Shown: positions 8,540 through 17,026 of the stretch, one piece after another | Layout: each line of letters opens with the position of its first letter | Position numbering within the stretch: the first letter of the stretch is position 1 | DNA from: Mucilaginibacter gotjawali | Lineage (GTDB): Bacteria; Bacteroidota; Bacteroidia; Sphingobacteriales; Sphingobacteriaceae | Direction of reading: 5' to 3' | NCBI RefSeq assembly: GCF_002355435.1 | Contig: NZ_AP017313.1 | Span: forward strand, 4,526,001-4,590,000 | DNA: 64,000 bases | Translations under genes and position numbers: made by a program | The notes under the pieces: model-generated | What the model was told of the DNA's origin: nothing | Databases searched by the model: none | The model's input: the letters and a program-made list of their open reading frames with translations, nothing else

Positions 8540-9226
8540 TTAAAAATTATAAGTTAAAATAAAGCTGCCTGCGTACGAACTGTATACAGTACCAACAAGC
8601 GGATTATCGGCCGCTCTCCCCGTTGGCGCAAAAAGGTTGTACTTACCTTCAATACCGATAGCCACATTGTCGTTAAGGGAATAGGTAAACCCGATCTTTG
8701 GCGCCAGGTAAGCGTCTTTTTCACCTAAATTCTCTGTATCATCAACATACAGGTCGGACGAGTGAAAAGCCATGTGCGTATAATAAGCACCCAAATTTAA
8801 CCCGGCGTAAACTTTCACGCCATCTGAAATTTCAAAGTTGTAAGCCACGCCAAGATAAATTGATATTGCCGTGTAATTATCATAATGAACGGTGCCATAA
8901 TTTGTTTGATCCACCTGGTAGTAAAAAGTATCCAGCTTGGGTTTATATGCATGATAACCAATGGTAATGCTTGAGGTAAAATTGCCATGGTACGAAAACA
9001 CGCTCACCCCATAGCCTATGGCCGGCTTAAAAGTGTAGCCCAGGTTGCCTACAGGTACATCATAGCTGCCCACCAGGCCAATACCGTAGGTGCCGCTGCC
9101 ACCGCCGCCATAACGATAGTATTGGGCATTTGCTGTGCTAGTAGCAAAAACCAAAATAGTTAAAGGGATAAACAAAATGGTATTAAACAACTGTTTAAGT
9201 GACAAAAGGTAAAGGTTAAAGCCCAT
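8540..9226 (-). CDS. Outer-membrane beta-barrel protein
   Basis: The 228-residue product has a long signal peptide ending TSTANAQ, then a Gly-rich mature start (YYRYGGGGSG). Alternating amphipathic strands follow and the protein ends in TYNF, the aromatic C-terminus used by the outer-membrane insertion machinery. YNFEISDGVKVYAGLNLGAYY and FTYSLNDNVAIGIEGKYNLF are typical of the small OmpA/porin-like beta-barrel family of Bacteroidota. It is the first gene of a probable two-gene operon with the downstream lipoprotein. The role is unknown. Confidence 0.78.
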   Translation of the reverse strand: MGFNLYLLSLKQLFNTILFIPLTILVFATSTANAQYYRYGGGGSGTYGIGLVGSYDVPVGNLGYTFKPAIGYGVSVFSYHGNFTSSITIGYHAYKPKLDTFYYQVDQTNYGTVHYDNYTAISIYLGVAYNFEISDGVKVYAGLNLGAYYTHMAFHSSDLYVDDTENLGEKDAYLAPKIGFTYSLNDNVAIGIEGKYNLFAPTGRAADNPLVGTVYSSYAGSFILTYNF

Positions 9227-9356
9227 TAAATTGCGTGGTTTGATGCATCAAAGTTGCAAATTTTTTAATTAATACTTTTTATTTATTTCAAAATTATTAA
9301 AATGACAAAGGTGATGTAATGACGCTAGTAAAGAGATTCTCATTTAATTTCCGCCC

Positions 9357-9378
9357 TTGTTGGTGTTTTCACCAACAA
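9357..9378. repeat. REP-like hairpin, left of RAYT
   Basis: A 9-bp perfect stem (TTGTTGGTG/CACCAACAA) with a TTTT loop lies 43 bp upstream of the transposase gene. It is the exact reverse complement of the hairpin downstream of that gene. Confidence 0.85.
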
Positions 9379-9421
9379 GTACCGATATGTCAGAATTAAA
9401 GATATTTTTTAATTTAGCTAT

Positions 9422-9943
9422 ATGGCCGATATCAATTTTGACTACCACCCGCAATTTTTTACTGCAACTATTTTGGAATGGAAACACCTGTTAAAGGAAG
9501 ACGAATTTAAAGACATCATCATAAAAAGTCTTCAATTTTTAGTAAAAGAAAAGAGCGTTGTGATTTATGCTTTTGTAATTATGCCTAATCATATTCACTT
9601 AATATGGCAGATCCAGGACGGTTTTAAGAGAGATAAAATTCAACTGCGTTTTTTGAAATTTACAGCCCAGCATATGAAATTCAAACTTTTACAAACTGAT
9701 AAATCACGACTTGACCATTTTAGGGTTAATGCCAAAGACAGGGAATATCAATTCTGGGAAAGGAACGCATTGAGCATTGATTTATGGAACGAAGCGGTAT
9801 TTATGCAAAAACTTGAATACATACATAACAATCCATTACAGGAAAAATGGCGGTTAGCTGAATTTCCGGAAGAGTATAGATATTCGTCTGCTGGATTTTA
9901 TGAAACTGGCATTGATGGGTTTGGCATTCTTACTTCTTATTAA
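9422..9943 (+). CDS. REP-associated tyrosine transposase (RAYT, Y1_Tnp)
   Basis: RAYTs are single-stranded-DNA transposases that process REP hairpins. The 173-residue product shows the HUH motif PNHIHLIW near residue 58. The downstream block KLEYIHNNPLQEKWRLA carries the catalytic Tyr and the NNP motif, and the YRYSSA motif common to the family follows. Both motifs are intact, so the enzyme may be active. The gene is bracketed by two mirror-image hairpins at 9357 and 9969, the organisation expected of a REP-RAYT unit. It sits in an accessory stretch of A/T-rich small genes. Confidence 0.9.
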   Translation: MADINFDYHPQFFTATILEWKHLLKEDEFKDIIIKSLQFLVKEKSVVIYAFVIMPNHIHLIWQIQDGFKRDKIQLRFLKFTAQHMKFKLLQTDKSRLDHFRVNAKDREYQFWERNALSIDLWNEAVFMQKLEYIHNNPLQEKWRLAEFPEEYRYSSAGFYETGIDGFGILTSY

Positions 9944-9968
9944 TATCCTGTTTGCTGACATCCCTCTT

Positions 9969-9990
9969 TTGTTGGTGAAAACACCAACAA
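9969..9990. repeat. REP-like hairpin, right of RAYT
   Basis: TTGTTGGTG-AAAA-CACCAACAA is a perfect stem-loop 25 bp after the transposase stop and the reverse complement of the left copy. Flanking bases extend the stem further (CTTT.../...AAGG). It may also act as a terminator. Confidence 0.85.
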
Positions 9991-10071
9991 AGGCGAACAG
10001 GGTAGCTGATGCGGCCGAACATAAACACCGATTCAAAAAATAAACTTAACTTAGACTGCGATAACAATTGT

Positions 10072-10746
10072 ATGCGCAGGAATTTCCTTATTCTTTTTTC
10101 ACTTTCGTTATTTAGCTGCCACCAAACTATCGGCATTAAAGCACAGCGCCTGGCGGATACATTGGCTGTTCTAAAAAGAAACAGCGAATTCAGGCCCTTA
10201 AACGAGGATGATGCCTACGACTTTATGAACAAATACTACCTGCCCCGCCTTGGTTCCTTAGAAACCGGGCGAAAAATATTTATTCATCCGCTAACCGGGG
10301 TGAATTTTAAAGATTTATATATTGAAGACAGCATCAAACTGCAAAAAGGATATAGCGCAGATTCAACGCGTAAATTTACAACAGAAACACGCCCCCCACG
10401 CCCGCCGCTATTGAAACTTGATGATAATTTCAAATGGAACAACAAAAAACTTTTAAAGGCCGTAGTTATTAACGACTATATTAAAACTTCCGGAAAAGAT
10501 AATTCTTACGATAACACCGATAGTATTAAAGCATGGCATCATAAATATGGGTATGGCTATATGTGTGTCTCCTATCCACAATACAATGCCTATTCAAAAC
10601 GCCTGGTGATACGCGAATGGATTGAAAATGATGATTGGTGCGGCACCGGACGGGAAAGTAAATTTTGGTTTACCAGAACGCCTGCGGGGTGGAAAACCGA
10701 CTCATATCAGTGGAATCATAGCCAATACAAAACTATTAAACCTTAA
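10072..10746 (+). CDS. Hypothetical lipoprotein
   Basis: I take the ATG at 10072 (MRRNFLILFSLSLFSCH), which gives a clean lipoprotein signal with Cys after LFS; the longer frame from 10009 would add a polar 21-residue leader. The 224-residue product has no motif I recognise. Visible features are a mid-region with FKWNNKKLLKAVVINDY and an aromatic C-terminal part, KFWFTRTPAGWKTDSYQW. Base composition is A/T-rich compared with the core genes. It is followed after 7 bp by a DUF5076-like gene, so the two may be cotranscribed. Confidence 0.6.
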   Translation: MRRNFLILFSLSLFSCHQTIGIKAQRLADTLAVLKRNSEFRPLNEDDAYDFMNKYYLPRLGSLETGRKIFIHPLTGVNFKDLYIEDSIKLQKGYSADSTRKFTTETRPPRPPLLKLDDNFKWNNKKLLKAVVINDYIKTSGKDNSYDNTDSIKAWHHKYGYGYMCVSYPQYNAYSKRLVIREWIENDDWCGTGRESKFWFTRTPAGWKTDSYQWNHSQYKTIKP

Positions 10747-10753
10747 TAAAATA

Positions 10754-11041
10754 ATGAATGAGCTAAATATCCCGCCCGAAGCATTAAAAGATAAAGATGC
10801 CTTTGAGTTACTGAGAGTCTGGGCTGCCTTTGAAGAACAACATGTTATAATTAATTCAGGACTTAGCGGAGGCCCGAAAGCTTTTGGCTTTCTATTAGCT
10901 GAGCTGGCCTTGCATGGTTCAAAACTATACGGACAACGTTTGGAAAAAGATGAATTGGAAACATTAAAGGAAATACTTGATGGTTTTAATAACGAGATCA
11001 TCAAGGAATCCGGCAATCCCAGCGGGTCTATTGAAGAATAA
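10754..11041 (+). CDS. DUF5076-like small protein
   Basis: The ATG at 10754 follows the previous stop by 7 bp and begins MNELNIPPEALKDKDAFELLRVWAA. This N-terminus (IPPEAL...ALELLRVWAA) is what I recall of the DUF5076 family of about 90-100-residue cytosolic proteins. GGPKAFGFLLAELALHGSKLY and a C-terminal GSIEE also fit. The function is unknown. A longer in-frame extension to 10622 overlaps the upstream gene and is unlikely. The gene converges on a frameshifted minus-strand gene only 3 bp away. Confidence 0.65.
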   Translation: MNELNIPPEALKDKDAFELLRVWAAFEEQHVIINSGLSGGPKAFGFLLAELALHGSKLYGQRLEKDELETLKEILDGFNNEIIKESGNPSGSIEE

Positions 11042-11044
11042 TCA

Positions 11045-11388
11045 TTACTTTGAATTCCACTTTCGCTCGATAATTCCAGATTGGCTATTAACAACCATGC
11101 CTGTATCGCACCAGTTAAAAAGAACCAATTCACCAAATTGGTTTAACTCAATACCCACATAAGGACAATCTTTTCCATTAAAAAAAGTTCTTTTTTCTGT
11201 ATCCTCCATAAATAATCACCGGAGGTTGTAATGCCAAATACGTTCTGGTTATACCCCCCCTTTATCGGCGCTTCTATAAGTAAAACAATTACGCCATCAA
11301 CTACCAACGTCTTCTTTATGGTATATTCAAAATCTAAAGAATAACCATTCGAAAGAGTGATTTTGTTCCTATCGACAATATAATCCAT
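11045..11388 (-). pseudogene. Small conserved protein, frameshifted
   Basis: From ATG 11388 the frame reads MDYIVDRNKITLSNGYSL and NVFGITTSGDYLWRI, then ends early at 11143. The next frame continues as NGKDCPYVGIELNQFG, VLFNWCDTGMVV and IIERKWNSK to a stop at 11045-11047. Adding one base to the run of seven A (11180-11186, + strand) restores a single 114-residue protein. Beta-strand-rich text with a 'W.I' turn and a 'LFNWC' strand suggests a small cytosolic domain of unknown function. The break is in a homopolymer, so either a sequencing error or real decay is possible. Confidence 0.65.
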
Positions 11389-11424
11389 AAAATTTATAAC
11401 TACACTTGATATGAAAGCAGGCCA

Positions 11425-11628
11425 TTATCTTTTCAGTAATGCCATGTATTCCTCCTTCAACTCCAGCAAGCAAGCTGCGCACATACAGCCCTCGTAATTC
11501 TCGCTTATATACTGTACCTCGTTCAAATTCAACTGCACTGCGGCGCACTGGCATTTGGTAAAGGCGTTGGCTTTACATTCTATGCTTTTGCCGCAACGTT
11601 CGCAGGAAATTATTTCATGTTTGGTCAT
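11425..11628 (-). CDS. Cysteine-rich CWC family protein
   Basis: Starting at the ATG at 11628, the 67-residue product reads MTKHEIISCERCGKSIECKANAF and contains C..C, C.C and CMCAAC groups. This spacing is typical of the Cys_rich_CWC family, a putative small metal-binding module of unknown function. The alternative start at 11640 adds MDFN and overlaps a repeat. It is downstream of a frameshifted gene and separated from nrdA by the palindromic repeat region. Confidence 0.75.
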   Translation of the reverse strand: MTKHEIISCERCGKSIECKANAFTKCQCAAVQLNLNEVQYISENYEGCMCAACLLELKEEYMALLKR

Positions 11629-11633
11629 ATTGA

Positions 11634-11779
11634 AGTCCATAGTCCATGGACCATGGTCGATAGTTTTGATGTGTTCAATTTTATAGTATTCTGGTCAACC
11701 TAAAATAAAAAGACCATAGTTAATTTCAGGATAAATTCCTGATTTCAACTATGGTCTATCGTCCATGGACCATGGACTA
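11634..11779. repeat. Palindromic repeat cluster between CWC gene and nrdA
   Basis: Two outer units containing GTCCATGGACCATGG stand in mirrored orientation around a hairpin at 11711-11757 whose arms are AGACCATAGTT and AACTATGGTCT. The same word style (ATGGTC, CCATGG, ATAG) reappears before folC at 63450-63540 and before the TonB-like gene at 62566-62642. The cluster runs between the CWC gene start and a point 6 bp from the nrdA stop. It probably serves as a transcription barrier or terminator for both genes. Confidence 0.75.
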
Positions 11780-11784
11780 AAAAC

Positions 11785-14163
11785 TTATGCCGAGCAAGTA
11801 ACGCAACCCTCTTCCATTGAGCAGCTCGGACCGGCAGGTATTTCATCCACAATCTGGTCAACTACTTCAGGAATTACAGGATCCATGTTTTTGCCACCCT
11901 GGTTTTCAACGGTAAATTTAACCGCCTGCGATGCTGCCTGTGTACGCAGGTAATACATACCTGTTTTAAGGCCCTTCTTCCATGCGTAAAAGTGCATTGA
12001 AGTAAGTTTAGACGCATTTGGCGAGTTGATGAACAGGTTGAGCGACTGCGACTGGCAGATATAAGCGCCCCTGTCGGCCGCCATATCAATGATATTACGC
12101 ATCTTGATCTCCCACACGCTTTTGTACAGGTCTTTTAGTTCCTGCGGTATTTCTGCAATATCCTGTACCGATCCATTGGCGGTGATGATCTTATCCTTCA
12201 TGTTGTTATCCCACAAACCCAGGTTAACCAAATCGCGCAGCAAATATTTGTTAACGATGATAAACTCACCGCTCAATACCCTGCGGGTATAGATGTTTGA
12301 GGTATAAGGCTCAAAACATTCGTTATTGCCTAAGATCTGTGAGGTAGATGCGGTTGGCATTGGTGCTACAAGCAATGAGTTACGCACACCATGGTTCATT
12401 ACGTCCAGGCGCAGGTTTTCCCAATCCCAGCGGCCGCTGTCGGGCTTAACACCCCACAGGTCAAACTGGAACTGTCCTTTTGATAAAGGCGAGCCTTTAA
12501 AGGTTTCGTAAGCACCTTCTTTTATCGCAAGGTCTTTTGAGGCTGTCATGGCTGCAAAGTAGATGGTCTCAAAGATCTCTTTATTCAGCTTCCGGGCTTC
12601 ATCGCTTTCAAAAGGTAAACGCAGCAGGATAAAGGCATCAGCCAATCCCTGCACGCCCAAACCTATCGGGCGGTGCCTTAAGTTGGAGTATTCGGCCTCT
12701 GCAACCGGGTAATAATTATTATCAATGATCTTGTTCAGATTGATGGTAGCCTGGTAAGTTACCTCATACAGTTTAACATGATCAAATATGCCTTCCCTTA
12801 CATAACGTGGCAGGGCCAGTGATGCCAGGTTACAAACCGCCACTTCCTTATCTGAAGTATATTCTATAATTTCAGTACAAAGGTTCGAGCTTTTGATGGT
12901 TCCCAAGTTCTGCTGGTTTGACTTACCGTTAGCGGCATCTTTATACAACAGGTATGGCGTACCGGTTTCTACTTGAGAGTCCAGTATAGCAAACCAAAGT
13001 TCCTGTGCTTTTACCACCTTGCGGGCACGGCCTTCTTTTTCATATTTGGTATACAGGTCCACAAATTCTTTTCCCCAGCAATCAGCCAAACCCGGCGCTT
13101 CATGCGGACAGAACAAACTCCAGTCTTCATTTGCTTCTACACGCTCCATAAACAGGTCGCATACCCAAAGGGCGTAAAAAAGGTCACGGGCGCGGTTCTC
13201 TTCCTTGCCATGATTTTTACGGAGATCTAAAAATTCAAAAACATCTGCATGCCATGGCTCCAAATAGATAGCAAAGGCGCCTTTGCGCTTGCCGCCGCCC
13301 TGGTCAACGTAACGGGCGGTATCATTAAATACACGCAACATCGGGATAATGCCATTGCTGGTACCATTGGTACCGCTGATATATGAACCGGTTGCCCGTA
13401 CATTGTGGATGCTTAAACCTATACCACCTGCGCTTTGTGAAATTTTAGCGGTTTGTTTTAGGGTATCGTATATGCCATCAATACTATCATCCTTCATGGT
13501 TAATAAAAAGCACGATGACATTTGCGGCTTAGGCGTACCCGCGTTAAATAATGTTGGCGTAGCATGGGTGAACCAGCGCTCGCTCATTAAGTGGTAGGTT
13601 TTGATAGCGCTTTCCACATCTTCTTTATGGATGCCGATAGAAACACGCATAAACAGGTGCTGCGGACGCTCGGCAATTTTACCGTCAACTTTTAACAGGT
13701 ATGATTTTTCCAGCGTTTTAAAACCGAAGTAATCAAAACCAAAGTCGCGGTCGTATATAATGGTGCTGTCTAATAATTCAGCATTTTCTTCAATAATTGC
13801 CCAAACGTCATCAGCCAAAAGTGAAGCGTCTTTCCCGGTTTTAGGGTCAATATAACCGTGTAACAGGCGCATCGTTTCGGAGAACGATTTGATGGTGTTT
13901 TTGTGAAGATTGGATACCGCTATGCGCGATGCCAGCAAAGCATAATCAGGGTGCTTTGTGGTTAATGATGCAGCTGTTTCGGCTGCAAGGTTGTCCAGTT
14001 CGGAAGTAGTTACCCCGTCAAATAAACCCTCAATTACTTTTTTGGCCACATCAATCGGGTCAACCAAAGCAGGGTTTAAACCATAGCATAACTTTTCAAT
14101 ACGTGCGGTAATTTTGTCGAACTTTACCGTTTCTTTTTTTCCGTCTCTTTTGATAACGAACAT
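11785..14163 (-). CDS. nrdA: Ribonucleoside-diphosphate reductase alpha subunit (class Ia)
   Basis: The large subunit reduces ribonucleoside diphosphates for DNA synthesis using a radical supplied by NrdB. The 792 residues begin with an ATP-cone (VIKRDGKKETVKFDKITARI), the allosteric activity site. The core has the usual blocks FNAGTPKPQMSSCFLL, QSAGGIGLSIHNVR, NLCTEI and PMPTASTSQILGNNECFEPYTSN with active-site Cys and radical-path residues. The C-terminus ends EEGCVTCSA, a CxxC pair serving thioredoxin reduction. The block order resembles eukaryotic R1, as in many Bacteroidota. nrdB lies directly upstream. Confidence 0.97.
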   Translation of the reverse strand: MFVIKRDGKKETVKFDKITARIEKLCYGLNPALVDPIDVAKKVIEGLFDGVTTSELDNLAAETAASLTTKHPDYALLASRIAVSNLHKNTIKSFSETMRLLHGYIDPKTGKDASLLADDVWAIIEENAELLDSTIIYDRDFGFDYFGFKTLEKSYLLKVDGKIAERPQHLFMRVSIGIHKEDVESAIKTYHLMSERWFTHATPTLFNAGTPKPQMSSCFLLTMKDDSIDGIYDTLKQTAKISQSAGGIGLSIHNVRATGSYISGTNGTSNGIIPMLRVFNDTARYVDQGGGKRKGAFAIYLEPWHADVFEFLDLRKNHGKEENRARDLFYALWVCDLFMERVEANEDWSLFCPHEAPGLADCWGKEFVDLYTKYEKEGRARKVVKAQELWFAILDSQVETGTPYLLYKDAANGKSNQQNLGTIKSSNLCTEIIEYTSDKEVAVCNLASLALPRYVREGIFDHVKLYEVTYQATINLNKIIDNNYYPVAEAEYSNLRHRPIGLGVQGLADAFILLRLPFESDEARKLNKEIFETIYFAAMTASKDLAIKEGAYETFKGSPLSKGQFQFDLWGVKPDSGRWDWENLRLDVMNHGVRNSLLVAPMPTASTSQILGNNECFEPYTSNIYTRRVLSGEFIIVNKYLLRDLVNLGLWDNNMKDKIITANGSVQDIAEIPQELKDLYKSVWEIKMRNIIDMAADRGAYICQSQSLNLFINSPNASKLTSMHFYAWKKGLKTGMYYLRTQAASQAVKFTVENQGGKNMDPVIPEVVDQIVDEIPAGPSCSMEEGCVTCSA

Positions 14164-14301
14164 CTTGACCCCCTTGTTTAATTATTATTTATTTTATTGT
14201 ACCCTTATTGTTTGAACTAAGATGCGTAGGATTTTTCACTTATTGTTTATTTTCAATGGTGTTCAAGAGGGCTTCGCCGTTAAAGGATGACAGGATTTTT
14301 T

Positions 14302-14335
14302 ACTAATCTCTAATCTCCAGCCTCTGATCACTAAC
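14302..14335. repeat. CTAATCTCTAATCTCCAG repeat at nrdB stop
   Basis: The tract ends next to the nrdB stop codon at 14336. A second copy of the same family, with CTAATCTCCAGTCTCCAG, lies at 35697-35754 next to the cyclophilin stop codon. It fills part of the gap between nrdB and nrdA. Confidence 0.65.
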
Positions 14336-15304
14336 TTAAAAGTCCTCATCCAGCGAAAACGCTTTATTGTCCTGGCCGTTTAACACACCACTTTTCTGGT
14401 AATCCCCAACCCTTTTTTCAAAGAAATTGGTTTTGCCCTGCAGGCTGATCATTTCCATAAAATCAAACGGATTGGATGCGCCATAAAACTTATCGTAGCC
14501 CAGTTCGCCCAGCCACCTGTCGGCTACAAATTCAATATACTGGCTCATTAATTTCGAGTTCATCCCGATTAAGTTTACCGGCAATGCGTCGATAATGAAT
14601 TCTTTTTCAATTTCAACAGCGTCGGTGATGATAGCGGTTACGGCTTCCTGCGAAAGCTTATTATCCAGCATTTTGTATAGCAAGCAGGCAAATTCGCAGT
14701 GCATGCCTTCATCGCGCGAGATCAGTTCATTACTGAAGGTTAATCCCGGCATCAGGCCGCGTTTCTTCAACCAGAAGATGGAGCAAAAGCTGCCTGAGAA
14801 AAATATCCCCTCAACAGCTGCAAAAGCCACCAGGCGTTCAGCAAAACTTCCGTTATTGATCCAGCGCAGCGCCCATTGTGCTTTTTTACCAACACAGGGA
14901 ACGGTATCAATGGCATGGAACAAACGGTCTTTTTCTGTCGGATCCTTGATATAAGTATCTATCAGCAGCGCGTAAGTTTCTGAATGGATATTCTCCATCA
15001 TGATCTGGAAACCATAAAAACAACGCGCTTCGGGCAATTGCACCTCGCTCATAAAGTTTACGGCCAGGTTTTCGTTAACTATCCCATCGCTCGCGGCAAA
15101 GAAAGCCAGCACATGCGAAACAAAATGTTTCTCGCCTGTACTCATGCCTTCCCAGTGTTTCATATCATCACCAAGATCTATCTCCTCCGCCGTCCAGAAA
15201 CTCGCTTCGCACTTTTTGTACATCTCCCAGATCGCAGGATATTTGATCGGTAAAATAACAAAGCGGTCTTTGTTCTCTCTTAGTAATAATTCGGTCTCTT
15301 CCAT
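14336..15304 (-). CDS. nrdB: Ribonucleoside-diphosphate reductase beta subunit (class Ia)
   Basis: NrdB holds the di-iron tyrosyl radical that starts catalysis in NrdA. The 322-residue product keeps the metal ligands and radical site: the Asp-rich EEIDLGDD, GFQIMMENIHSETYALLID with the ENIHSETY block (metal ligands plus radical Tyr), and SRDEGMHCEFACLL with Glu and His ligands near the C-terminal third. It is shorter than the E. coli protein but matches eukaryotic R2 closely (FYGFQ, WALRWI). It precedes nrdA in the same direction with a 172-bp gap and has a 467-bp leader upstream. Confidence 0.96.
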   Translation of the reverse strand: MEETELLLRENKDRFVILPIKYPAIWEMYKKCEASFWTAEEIDLGDDMKHWEGMSTGEKHFVSHVLAFFAASDGIVNENLAVNFMSEVQLPEARCFYGFQIMMENIHSETYALLIDTYIKDPTEKDRLFHAIDTVPCVGKKAQWALRWINNGSFAERLVAFAAVEGIFFSGSFCSIFWLKKRGLMPGLTFSNELISRDEGMHCEFACLLYKMLDNKLSQEAVTAIITDAVEIEKEFIIDALPVNLIGMNSKLMSQYIEFVADRWLGELGYDKFYGASNPFDFMEMISLQGKTNFFEKRVGDYQKSGVLNGQDNKAFSLDEDF

Positions 15305-15771
15305 TTAAGCTGTATTTTATTGCAAGCCTTTTTGCTATCCTTTTGTTTTTTAACGCTACCCGTTAGCCGACGACTTTCCCTTAGCCTTAGTTTTAACAAC
15401 CGTGATAAATATTGATCACTCTAATGCTTTAACTCCCTGCTCACCAATCTCTGCCAAACTAATTTTTTATTTTTTCCGGTCACTACAGATGTACATAGTG
15501 TCCTTTATTTCAATACGATCCCGGGGTACCGGAGACCGCTAAAAAGCGTTGCAAGAACTTATATCAAATATAGGAGAAGCATTTTTACGGTGATAGCTTA
15601 AGTTTTAAACATCAGCTATAAGTTATACACAATCCACTTTATCAATTAGTAATGAGCAGATTAGTGCCTTTTTAACCTACCCGTTTTTAGTCCGATGTTA
15701 ATATTGCGTTAACAACTTCTTAACCTAAAAATCAGGTAAAAAACAGGGCCAAAACCGCCAAAAAACAGCCA
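15305..15771. promoter_or_regulatory. nrdB leader with candidate operator palindrome
   Basis: This 467-bp gap carries no gene. On the minus strand there is a Bacteroidota -7 box, TATATTTG, at 15565-15572, without a convincing -33 partner. At 15402-15419 lies a dyad, GTGAT-N8-ATCAC, that could be an operator. The remainder up to the start codon is a long, mostly uracil-rich leader. Regulation of nrd by a repressor is expected from biology but no NrdR box was recognised. Confidence 0.35.
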
Positions 15772-16134
15772 TTATTCAGCAGGAACAAACTTCATGGATA
15801 CTGAGTTTACGCAGTGCCTTACATTTTTGGGTGTTAAATACTCACCCTCAAAAACGTGCCCTAAATGCGCGCCGCAGTTGGCGCAGACAATCTCAACCCG
15901 CCTGCCGTCGGCATCCGGCACACGCTTTACTGCGCCTTCAATCTCGTCGTCAAAGCTTGGCCAGCCGCAGTGCGATTCGAATTTTGATTCGGAAGTATAC
16001 AGCGGCGTATCGCACCTTTTGCATACATATAAACCCTGCGCCTTGTTGTTTAATAAAGCACCGGTAAATGGCCTTTCAGTGCCTTTGTATAATATTACCC
16101 GTTCTTCGTCGGGTGTTAATATGTTGTATTCCAT
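15772..16134 (-). CDS. msrB: Peptide-methionine (R)-S-oxide reductase
   Basis: MsrB repairs the R form of methionine sulfoxide in proteins. The 120 residues hold two zinc-binding CxxC pairs (CKRC and CANC), the GWPSF substrate loop and GHVF, and the catalytic Cys in RHCVNSVSM near residue 107. The usual resolving Cys position cannot be confirmed from sequence alone. No signal peptide is visible, so it is cytoplasmic. Its start codon is followed upstream by a repeat tract at 16139. Confidence 0.93.
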   Translation of the reverse strand: MEYNILTPDEERVILYKGTERPFTGALLNNKAQGLYVCKRCDTPLYTSESKFESHCGWPSFDDEIEGAVKRVPDADGRRVEIVCANCGAHLGHVFEGEYLTPKNVRHCVNSVSMKFVPAE

Positions 16135-16138
16135 TTTT

Positions 16139-16177
16139 AATTAGTGAATTAGTGAATGATTGAATTAGTGATTAGGG
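16139..16177. repeat. TTAGTGAATTAGTGA tandem-like repeat
   Basis: Units of (T/G)AATTAGTGA and ATTAGTGATTAG lie directly upstream of the msrB start. Related tracts lie at 16940-16970, at the rlmH stop (32124-32166), and inside lpxK (41978-42072). Confidence 0.6.
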
Positions 16178-16295
16178 TAATCAACTTACTCCTGGCACCA
16201 TCAACTTTCCGACTTTCGGCTTTCTATTTATCTCAATATACGGGTATTTTCCGGGCAAAAAAAGGCCAGTTTTGGATATTTACCTGACCCTGACA

Positions 16296-16890
16296 TTACT
16301 GCCGGTAATGGTTTGCCTTAATGTTTTGAGCTGCAAGGCTTACCGTTTCGGCGATGCGTTTTTGGCGGGTGGCAACTTGTTTGGCGTTGCTGATCCATTC
16401 GAGGATAATTTTTTGAGACGAACGTGAAAATGATTCAAAATTCTTCATGGCTTCCGGATTTGCTTCAAGGGCGGCTTTCAGATCCTCCGGTACGATTTCT
16501 ATCGTCCACCTGGTCGAGTGCATTCCATGTACCGGTTGTTTTAGCCAGTTCAATCATTTCAAGTCCCGCGGACGCCATCAAACCAAGGGCGAGCAAATGT
16601 TCTACCTTTTGCTTATTGATTTTACTCCAGTTACTTTTCGGATTCCGTTTGGCAAAAAACTGGTAATAACTTTTTTCGTTACGTTTATTGGGCTTACTAT
16701 CTATCCAGCCAAAACAAAGCGCCTCTTCTACGGCTTCGTTATAATAAACGCTGGGTACGCCACTGCCTTTGTGGTACATGATCAGCCATACGCTTTTTTC
16801 GGATAGATGAAATTCCTGCAACCAGCTACGCCAGGCCTGGCGATCTTTTGCATAGAAGGCATTTTCCTTTTCTTCGGGCATTGTGTTCAT
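16296..16890 (-). pseudogene. YdeI/OmpD-associated family protein, frameshifted
   Basis: From the ATG at 16890, which has AGGGTGA about 8 bp ahead, the product reads MNTMPEEKENAFYAKDR, WLIMYHKGSGVPSV, EALCFGWIDSKPN and SYYQFFAKRNPKSNWS. This is the YdeI-like family, often annotated as bacteriocin-protection. The frame fails after QVDD near 16500. The next frame carries the family C-terminus IVPEDLKAALEANPEAMKNF, WISNAKQ and KRIAETV to a stop at 16296. Removing one T from the run at 16496-16498 on the + strand joins the halves into about 197 residues. Confidence 0.8.
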
Positions 16891-16939
16891 GAAAAAAATC
16901 ACCCTAAAAATAAAAAATTCCGGCCAAAACCCGGACGTT

Positions 16940-16970
16940 AATTATTGAACTAGTGAGTTAGTGAATTGAA
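16940..16970. repeat. Short ACTAGTGAGTTAGTGA tract
   Basis: A second copy of the TAGTGA-type repeat sits in the divergent gap upstream of the YdeI-like gene and the next plus-strand gene. Confidence 0.5.
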
Positions 16971-17026
16971 ATTTACCAATTATGCCTATTTTCATCCATA
17001 ACCCAGTATCTTAATCCAAAAATATC

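Noticed and set aside
9854..10136. Minus-strand frames around the right REP hairpin
   Set aside because: They overlap the transposase end and the hypothetical lipoprotein start and show no coding character.
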